This document shows positions 54,872 through 60,921 of a stretch of DNA of 60,921 nt, piece after piece. The notes beneath the pieces were generated by a model. The model saw only the letters and a program-made list of their open reading frames with translations. It ran no database searches and was not told the DNA's origin. Origin of the DNA: Proteiniborus sp. DW1 (GTDB taxonomy: Bacteria; Bacillota; Clostridia; Tissierellales; Proteiniboraceae); NCBI RefSeq assembly GCF_900095305.1, contig NZ_FMDO01000052.1:1-60921 (forward strand), read 5' to 3'. A program made the position numbers and the translations under genes. Each line of letters opens with the position of its first letter. The stretch's first letter is position 1.

Positions 54872-57259
54872 TTGAGTATAATGGATATTCTTAAGGACAG
54901 ATTAGTATTTTTTGATGGTGCTATGGGAACCATGCTTCAAGAAGCTGGACTTCAAGCAGGAGAAGCACCAGAAAGATTGAATATTGAAAAGCCGGAGCTA
55001 GTGATGGATATACATAAAAGATATTTAGAAGCTGGCTCTGATATAATAACAACTAATACATTTGGAGCAAATAGACTAAAGCTAAATAACACCTCCTATT
55101 CTGTAAAAGAGGCAATTGTAGCTGGGGTTGCTATAGCAAGAAATTCAGGAAAAAACCATTATGTAGCGCTAGATATAGGCCCTATAGGTCAGATTCTAGA
55201 ACCTACTGGTACTTTATCATTTGATAAGGCTTATGAACTCTTCAAAGAACAGATAGTAATTGGAACTAAAGCAGGAGTTGATTTGATTCTTATAGAGACT
55301 ATGTCTGACTTGTATGAAATGAAGGCAGCTATTTTAGCTGCTAAGGAAAATTCAAATATACCTATTTTTGCAACTATGACTTTTCAGGAAAATGGCAGAA
55401 CCTTAATGGGAACAGATCCAAAAACCATGGTCTTCGTCTTAGAAGCTTTAGGAGTAGATGTATTAGGCATTAACTGTTCTTTGGGGCCTAAGGACCTTAG
55501 CTCCATAGTTGACGAGGTACTAAAGTATTCTTCAACTCCAGTAATGGTCAAACCTAATGCAGGACTACCATACTACGACAAAGGAAAAACCATCTATAAT
55601 TTTGGACCAAAGGAATTTTCACAAGAATTAGTTCACATGGCAAACAAAGGAGTGGCTATTTTTGGTGGCTGTTGTGGAACCAATCCTGACCATATACGTT
55701 ATATGATTGAGTCATTAAAGAACAAGACCCCTATAAGGCTTTCTTCTAAAGAATATACTACTATTTGCTCTGGAAGTAAAACTGTTTTTATTGATGACAG
55801 TATAAAAATAGTTGGAGAAAGGATAAATCCTACTGGAAAAAAAGAACTTAAAAACGCTTTAATATCTATGAATATGGACTATGTATTAAATGAAGCCATT
55901 AATCAGCACAAACTAGGAGCAGATATTTTAGATATTAATGTTGGTCTACCAGAAATTGACGAAGCAAAGACTATGTCTACAGTTATAAAGAGAATACAAG
56001 GCATCCTAGATATTCCTCTCCAGATAGATAGTACAAAGCCACAGGTTATTGAAGAGGCTGCTAGAATCTACAATGGTAAGCCTATTATCAATTCAGTAAA
56101 TGGAGATATAAAGTTAATGGAACAAGTATTCCCTATTGCTAAGAAGTATGGTGCTAATATAATTGGTCTCACTATAGACGAAAAAGGGTTACCAAAGACC
56201 TGTGAAGAAAGGATAAAAATATGCGAAAAAATAATAGGCACTGCTGAAAAATATGGCATTGATAAAAACAACATTATTATTGATTGTCTCACTCTTACTG
56301 CATCTGTAGATCAAGCCCAAGTTTTCGAAACACTAAAAGCTATAAAAGAAATCAAAACTAGATTTGGGGTAAAAACTGTACTTGGAGTTAGCAACATTTC
56401 CTACGGCTTGCCTCAAAGAGAACTTCTTAATAAAAGCTTTTTAATCATGGCTTTAACCTATGGACTTGACCTCCCTATTATAAACCCTAATGATAAGGAA
56501 ATGACAGATATAATAAGAGCATTTAGAGTATTATCTAATACAGATAAAAATGCTGAAAATTACATAAAAAATTATAAGAATGTTTCTGAAGATTCTAAAA
56601 AGCATGTAAGCCTAACTACATATGAAAAAGACATTGAAACCATTATATATAACGGGCTTAAGGATGAAATTATAACTGCTACTGAAGAACTACTAAAAAC
56701 TGTGGAACCTATGGATATTGTCAACTCTCATATAATTCCTGCCCTAGACTTGGTTGGAGAAAAATATGAAAATGGAGACATCTTTCTACCACAACTAATA
56801 CAATCTGCAGAAACTGTAAAAAAATCCTTTGAGATAATTAAAAAACACCTAAATAACAACAAGCAACATAGCATAAATAAAGGTAAAATTCTATTAGCAA
56901 CAGTTAAGGGAGATATTCATGACATTGGAAAAAACATTGTCAAGGTGCTTTTGGAGAACTATGGTTATGAAGTCATTGACTTAGGCAAAGATGTATCTAT
57001 TGAAGATATTCTTACTTCCATAATCAAGCACGATATAAGGCTTGTCGGATTAAGTGCTCTAATGACAACTACAGTAGCAAATATGGAGAAAACAATATTA
57101 GAAATAAAACAAAAGGGACTACAGTGTAAAATCATGGTAGGTGGTGCAGTTCTTACTGAAGAATACGCTCAAATGATTGGAGCTGACTACTATGGCAAAG
57201 ATGCTAGGGAAGCTGTTAGAATCGCTGAAGCTGTTTTTGATAAACAGATGATGTTATAA
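54872..57259 (+). CDS. metH: Cobalamin-dependent methionine synthase, short form without activation domain
   Basis: MetH transfers the methyl of methyltetrahydrofolate to homocysteine via cobalamin. The 795-aa protein has a homocysteine-binding barrel with zinc ligands in LGINCSLGP and IFGGCCGTNP (residues 1-290). A pterin-binding domain follows (IVGERINPTG, ILDINVGLPEID, PLQIDSTKP), then the cap and B12-binding domain (TVKGDIHDIGKNIVKVLLE with the His ligand, and GLSALMTTTV, MVGGAVLTEEYA). It is about 400 residues shorter than E. coli MetH because the activation domain is absent and supplied by the preceding gene. Start TTG at 54872 with AAAGGAG eight bases upstream. Confidence 0.96.
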   Translation: MSIMDILKDRLVFFDGAMGTMLQEAGLQAGEAPERLNIEKPELVMDIHKRYLEAGSDIITTNTFGANRLKLNNTSYSVKEAIVAGVAIARNSGKNHYVALDIGPIGQILEPTGTLSFDKAYELFKEQIVIGTKAGVDLILIETMSDLYEMKAAILAAKENSNIPIFATMTFQENGRTLMGTDPKTMVFVLEALGVDVLGINCSLGPKDLSSIVDEVLKYSSTPVMVKPNAGLPYYDKGKTIYNFGPKEFSQELVHMANKGVAIFGGCCGTNPDHIRYMIESLKNKTPIRLSSKEYTTICSGSKTVFIDDSIKIVGERINPTGKKELKNALISMNMDYVLNEAINQHKLGADILDINVGLPEIDEAKTMSTVIKRIQGILDIPLQIDSTKPQVIEEAARIYNGKPIINSVNGDIKLMEQVFPIAKKYGANIIGLTIDEKGLPKTCEERIKICEKIIGTAEKYGIDKNNIIIDCLTLTASVDQAQVFETLKAIKEIKTRFGVKTVLGVSNISYGLPQRELLNKSFLIMALTYGLDLPIINPNDKEMTDIIRAFRVLSNTDKNAENYIKNYKNVSEDSKKHVSLTTYEKDIETIIYNGLKDEIITATEELLKTVEPMDIVNSHIIPALDLVGEKYENGDIFLPQLIQSAETVKKSFEIIKKHLNNNKQHSINKGKILLATVKGDIHDIGKNIVKVLLENYGYEVIDLGKDVSIEDILTSIIKHDIRLVGLSALMTTTVANMEKTILEIKQKGLQCKIMVGGAVLTEEYAQMIGADYYGKDAREAVRIAEAVFDKQMML

Positions 57260-57433
57260 ACGTATATATTCATTATTGCTCCTGATTTCCTATATATAAA
57301 CTTACTAGCACCTATTTAATAAATGAGGAAACTAAATACTTAACTTTTAAATAAAACTATTTCTATATATTAAGCAATACACCTCATAGCCTTATTTTGA
57401 TTTAAGACTTTTAAGTATACAATTTTTAAGTTT

Positions 57434-57480
57434 AAAAAGGCCATCTAGAATATAAAATCATTTATATGTCTAGATGGCTA
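57434..57480 (-). terminator. Terminator of nrdJ
   Basis: GCCATCTAGA and TCTAGATGGC form a 10-bp stem around a mostly paired 19-base middle. The minus-strand exit is CCTTTTTAAA, so it terminates nrdJ; the met operon on the other side may use it weakly. Confidence 0.72.
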
Positions 57481-57587
57481 ATATTGTTTTATATCAAATT
57501 ATCATAATCTTTTATTAGAAAAACTATACTTGAACCTCAGTATAAAACTCTATCAAGCAGTTATTAAATGAATTATTTAGCTATAGT

Positions 57588-59918
57588 CTAACCACATTTA
57601 GAAAAACCACAGCTACGGCAGATTACACAACCACCCTCATGTTCTACCATATTGCCACATTCAGGACAAGTGCTTTTTTCAGATTTAGGCTTCATTTCTA
57701 CACCTACAGAAATTTCATTACTTATTGTTAGTTCATTATGGGGTACGCAACATGAAGAGTAGTCTTCACTAGCTTCTCTCTCAATCTCCATGGCAATATC
57801 ATTTACTGTAGGGTTTACATCTTCTACATAAGTATTCATAACTCTTTCAAGTGCTTTACCTATAGCATCTGGGCAAGAAAGAACCTTAATATCCTTATTT
57901 GTACCTCTTTGACGTAGTGTTGAGTGACATCTAATACCTTTTAATTGTTCTACTACTGATTTAACGTCCATACCTGATCTAAGGGCTATAGATACTAATC
58001 TACTTGTTGCCTCACTTTGGCTTGGACATCCTCCTGCTCTCCCTACATTAGTAAATACTTCGCAAATACCATTCTCATCATAATTGACAGTGATATATAA
58101 GTTTCCACAGCCTATTCTAACCTTTTCTGTCATGCCTTGAGTTATTGAAGGTCTCATTCTAGGCTTTATAGTTTTCTCTTTATTTTCTTCTTCCTTCTTT
58201 GGTTCATCTTTCTTTTTAGTGCTTAATACCTGATCTTGTCTACTTCCATCTCTATAAATAGTCACACCTTTACAGCCAAGCCTGTAGGCAAGGGTATAGA
58301 CTTCTTCAACGTCTTTCTTTGTAGCTTCGTTAGGAAAGTTTACGGTTTTAGATACAGCATTATCTACGTGATTTTGGAATGCAGCCTGCATCTTTATATG
58401 CCATATAGGTGATATATCATGAGCTGTGACAAAAATCCTCTTCACGTCCTCTGGTATTTCATCAATGTGAGCTAATGTGCCTTCTGAAGCTATTCTTTCC
58501 ATTAGTGCTTTTGAATAAAATCCTCTTTCTTTTGCTACTTCTTCAAAATATGGATGTACTTCTATAAGCTTATCATTATCCATTACATTACGTACAAATG
58601 ATATTGCAAACAATGGTTCTATACCACTACTAGCTCCTGCTATAATACTTATGGTTCCAGTTGGTGCAATTGTAGTAGTAGTTGAGTTTCTAATTTCTAT
58701 ACCTTTTTCTTTGTATATACTTTTATCATATGCAGGGAATACTCCTCTTTGTTTAGCTAGTTCAGTTGACTTTTTCTTAGATCTTTCATCTATAAAGCCC
58801 ATGATTTTTTCTGCTAATGCTACAGCCTCATCTGAATTATATGGAATTCCTAAGTAAAATAGTATATCTGCAAAACCCATTATTCCTAGTCCTATTTTTC
58901 TAGTTGACTTTGTCATTTTATCTATTTCTGCTAATGGATATTTGTTTACATCTATAACATTGTCCAGAAAATGCACTGCTTTATCTACGGTTTCTCCAAG
59001 CTTTTCGTAGTCTAGCTCATATTTTGACCCAACCTTCTTTAGCATTCTAGATAGATTAATTGAACCTAAGTTACAGGATTCATAAGGTAACAGCGGCTGC
59101 TCTCCACACGGATTTGTACTTTCCATTTCACCTAATCCAGGTGTTGGGTTAGCTTTATTTATTCTGTCTAGGAATATTATTCCAGGCTCTCCATTATTCC
59201 ATGCCATACTAACTATAGTATCAAATACTTCTTTTGCATTTAGTGAGTCTACTACTTGATTAGAGTGTGGATCTATTAGGTCATAATTTTCTCCTTTCTC
59301 TACAGCTTCCATAAACTTTTCAGTTATTCCAACACTTATATTAAAATTGGTAATTTCGTTTGAATCTTCCTTACAGCTAATAAACTCCATTATATCAGGA
59401 TGATCTACTCTAAGGATTCCCATATTAGCTCCTCTTCGTGTTCCTCCTTGTTTTACTGCCTCAGTTGCAGAATTAAAAACCTTCATGAAGCTTATAGGGC
59501 CTGAAGCTACTCCACCTGTTGATTTAACTGCTGAACCTCTTTGTCTTAATCTTGTAAAACTAAAACCAGTTCCCCCGCCACTTTTATGTATTAATGCTGC
59601 ATTCTTAATAGCATCAAAAATGCCTTCCATAGAGTCTTCAACAGGTAATACAAAGCATGCCGATAGCTGACCTAATTCCCTTCCTGCATTCATAAGGGTT
59701 GGTGAATTTGGCATAAATTCTAAGTTAGCCATCATATCAAAAAAGTCTTTCTCTATCTTCTCTATGTCTGCTTTTTCATCATACACTTTATCTGCCTGAG
59801 CAATATGTCTTGCAACTCTATTAAACATATCTACTGGTGTTTCAATCAATTTTCCATCTTTGTCTTTAGCCAAATAACGTCTCTCTAAAACCTTTATTGC
59901 ATTTTCACTTAATAGCAT
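57588..59918 (-). CDS. nrdJ: Adenosylcobalamin-dependent ribonucleoside-diphosphate reductase (class II)
   Basis: NrdJ makes deoxynucleotides without oxygen, using adenosylcobalamin to form the thiyl radical. The 776-aa protein has NLEFMPNSPTLMNAGRELG, QLSACFVLPVEDSMEGI (a redox Cys), SGGGTGFSFTRLRQ, NPCGEQPLLPYESCNLGSIN (radical Cys and partners) and STTTTIAPTGTISIIAG. A C-terminal zinc ribbon CPECGNMVEHEGGCVICRSC supplies the cysteines for re-reduction. The frame opens 28 codons earlier, but GGAGG lies before the ATG at 59916-59918. Two B12 enzymes (this and MetH) in one window fit a B12-dependent anaerobe. No cobalamin riboswitch is seen in the leader. Confidence 0.96.
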   Translation of the reverse strand: MLLSENAIKVLERRYLAKDKDGKLIETPVDMFNRVARHIAQADKVYDEKADIEKIEKDFFDMMANLEFMPNSPTLMNAGRELGQLSACFVLPVEDSMEGIFDAIKNAALIHKSGGGTGFSFTRLRQRGSAVKSTGGVASGPISFMKVFNSATEAVKQGGTRRGANMGILRVDHPDIMEFISCKEDSNEITNFNISVGITEKFMEAVEKGENYDLIDPHSNQVVDSLNAKEVFDTIVSMAWNNGEPGIIFLDRINKANPTPGLGEMESTNPCGEQPLLPYESCNLGSINLSRMLKKVGSKYELDYEKLGETVDKAVHFLDNVIDVNKYPLAEIDKMTKSTRKIGLGIMGFADILFYLGIPYNSDEAVALAEKIMGFIDERSKKKSTELAKQRGVFPAYDKSIYKEKGIEIRNSTTTTIAPTGTISIIAGASSGIEPLFAISFVRNVMDNDKLIEVHPYFEEVAKERGFYSKALMERIASEGTLAHIDEIPEDVKRIFVTAHDISPIWHIKMQAAFQNHVDNAVSKTVNFPNEATKKDVEEVYTLAYRLGCKGVTIYRDGSRQDQVLSTKKKDEPKKEEENKEKTIKPRMRPSITQGMTEKVRIGCGNLYITVNYDENGICEVFTNVGRAGGCPSQSEATSRLVSIALRSGMDVKSVVEQLKGIRCHSTLRQRGTNKDIKVLSCPDAIGKALERVMNTYVEDVNPTVNDIAMEIEREASEDYSSCCVPHNELTISNEISVGVEMKPKSEKSTCPECGNMVEHEGGCVICRSCGFSKCG

Positions 59919-60032
59919 TAAAGCACCTCCATAGACTACATTTAGTATAAAAGTTATGCTTGATATACTAGATATTGTATCATCACCTGTTTTTAGTGTC
60001 AAAGCTAGTATTACTTAAGTATAAGGAGAAAT

Positions 60033-60227
60033 ATGGACATAAATAGAACTTGTTTAATAATTTCACCAAAATTGATGAATAATAATTTAAAAATTAGTAG
60101 GACTAAAGTATCGTCCTCTTTGGTTAAATTTAAAAAAGCTCCCATCAGAACATTAAAAATCAAGGAAGCTTTTTTAAAACCTATTTACAATAAATCCCTT
60201 TGTATTATATCAAAAGCAATAAAATAA
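60033..60227 (+). CDS. Doubtful small ORF (64 codons)
   Basis: An ATG follows AAGGAGAAAT by a short spacing. The 64-aa product is basic (SPKLMNNNLKISRTKVSSSL, FKKAPIRTLKIKEAFLKPI), with no recognisable domain. Its body overlaps a terminator-like hairpin (60132-60175) and ends seven bases from the convergent thioredoxin gene. Base composition is low-complexity. I would not rely on it. Confidence 0.2.
   Translation: MDINRTCLIISPKLMNNNLKISRTKVSSSLVKFKKAPIRTLKIKEAFLKPIYNKSLCIISKAIK
60132..60175 (-). terminator. Probable terminator of the thioredoxin-like gene
   Basis: AAAAAAGCT (60132-60140) and AGCTTTTTT (60167-60175) are perfect arms; CCC/GGA add partial pairing, with an about 20-base loop. 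Because the arms are A/T runs it could serve both strands. Confidence 0.55.
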
Positions 60228-60233
60228 CATTTC

Positions 60234-60767
60234 TTATTCGTTATAAATTTTTTTGAGCATCTGTTTCTGTATTATTTCAAGAATATCTTTTAATGTTTCC
60301 TGTGCATACTCACCTTTTCTATATTTTCTCATAGTTACTATAATATTAGGCTGGTTTCCTTTAGATACTACCTCGGTTACTTTTTTTGGGTGTTCAACAA
60401 AGCTACCTAGTTCCTGAAAGTTTTCATCATATAAAACAAAAGTAGGTATTTTTACTATTCCATTATGAGTATATTGGCTAAAAAAACTTTCATTTCCTTC
60501 CTTTTTCACTATTGAAATATTAATATTTGAGTTAAGTTCCTTCATTTTTTCTAGTACAGGAACATTTATCATACAATCGGGGCACCACATCTCTGCACAT
60601 ACAAGTATGTTTATTGCTCTATCAATAGATTTTATTTTTTCAACATATTCATCTTCAAAGTTAATTGAATTAAAAACCTGCAAAGTTTTTTCTTTATAAG
60701 TACTTGTGTCAGTGTTTACGAATTCGTCAAATGTCATACCTGAAGAAAATAGTTCACGACCATTCAC
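60234..60767 (-). CDS. Thioredoxin-family protein
   Basis: The 177-aa protein has an atypical N-terminal extension of about 50 residues (MTFDEFVNTDTSTYKEKTLQ). A thioredoxin fold follows, with ILVCAEMWCPDCMINVPVLE; the active site is WCPDC (Cys62, Cys65). The cis-Pro loop is IVKIPTFVLYDENFQELGSF. The helical C-terminus is basic. WCPDC and the N-terminal region match the Bacillus YtpP-like thioredoxin group of Firmicutes. The gene reads towards nrdJ and may support it, but that is only suggested by proximity. A/T-rich sequence without genes follows to the window end (60768-60921). Confidence 0.88.
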   Translation of the reverse strand: MNGRELFSSGMTFDEFVNTDTSTYKEKTLQVFNSINFEDEYVEKIKSIDRAINILVCAEMWCPDCMINVPVLEKMKELNSNINISIVKKEGNESFFSQYTHNGIVKIPTFVLYDENFQELGSFVEHPKKVTEVVSKGNQPNIIVTMRKYRKGEYAQETLKDILEIIQKQMLKKIYNE

Positions 60768-60921
60768 TTTTTACTCCCCCTTATAATAAAAGAAAAGTTT
60801 CATAAAAAAAACGTCCTGATTAATTGTATTGCTTTTTTTATAAATTATATTACATTTTATTATAAATTCAAATAGTATTATGTGGGATTATCTCTCAACC
60901 TAATTTTCCAAAAACAAAAAA

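Noticed and set aside
59919-60033. Cobalamin riboswitch upstream of nrdJ
   Set aside because: No B12-box or extended aptamer could be found in this short leader; metH is covered by the SAM element.

Overview
The window reads as chromosome from a low-GC, Gram-positive, anaerobic spore-forming firmicute of the Clostridia/Tissierellia type. The evidence is: sigH beside a tRNA-Thr and tuf; a ctsR-mcsA-mcsB-clpC heat-shock block; radA-disA-carD-yacL-ispD-ispF and cysS-mrnC-thyX-rlmB-yacP in the order usual for Firmicutes; T-box and SAM riboswitches; flavin-dependent ThyX; and an adenosylcobalamin-dependent ribonucleotide reductase. No genus can be named from the sequence alone. No rRNA, CRISPR array, prophage or transposase gene is visible.

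Left part (1-28009) is transcribed almost entirely on the minus strand. Read in the direction of transcription it holds an EF-G-like GTPase, the CtsR heat-shock operon, an unknown gene, radA-disA, then (after one plus-strand gene) carD, the PIN/TRAM protein, ispD-ndk-ispF, an ABC exporter, T-box(Pro)-proS, a ROK sugar kinase, gltX, T-box(Cys)-cysE-cysS-mrnC-thyX-rlmB-yacP, sigH, tRNA-Thr and the start of tuf. A 39-codon membrane-protein gene lies between the ROK kinase and gltX.

Middle part (28500-46330) is mixed accessory and metabolic DNA: a HisC-like aminotransferase, fabG, a GNAT pseudogene with its centre deleted, guanine deaminase, a LUD protein and a TtcA-like thiolase. A second ABC exporter with an RDD protein follows. 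Next to it is a MoxR/DUF58/DUF4129/DUF4350 cluster with a SpoIIM-like membrane protein, a widespread but poorly understood gene set. Then come a DnaJ-class cochaperone, signal peptidase I and a GNAT enzyme.

Right part (46776-60921) holds a CNNM/CorC-type transporter and a seven-gene methionine operon on the plus strand (metY, metA, hom, lysC, metF, a MetH-reactivation protein, metH). This operon makes homoserine from aspartate, apart from the missing asd step, then O-acetylhomoserine, homocysteine and methionine. Its leader carries a canonical SAM-I riboswitch, and just upstream a second structured element that looks like a variant of the same clan; each has its own terminator. A class II ribonucleotide reductase and a thioredoxin-like protein follow on the minus strand.

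The most unusual content is non-coding. Family A is a MITE-like repeat with 19-bp terminal inverted repeats and a conserved double hairpin (three copies and one end fragment). Family B is a long-hairpin repeat (five units or remnants at four loci) that at every locus abuts the T-tract of a different intrinsic terminator, including those of both T-box leaders.
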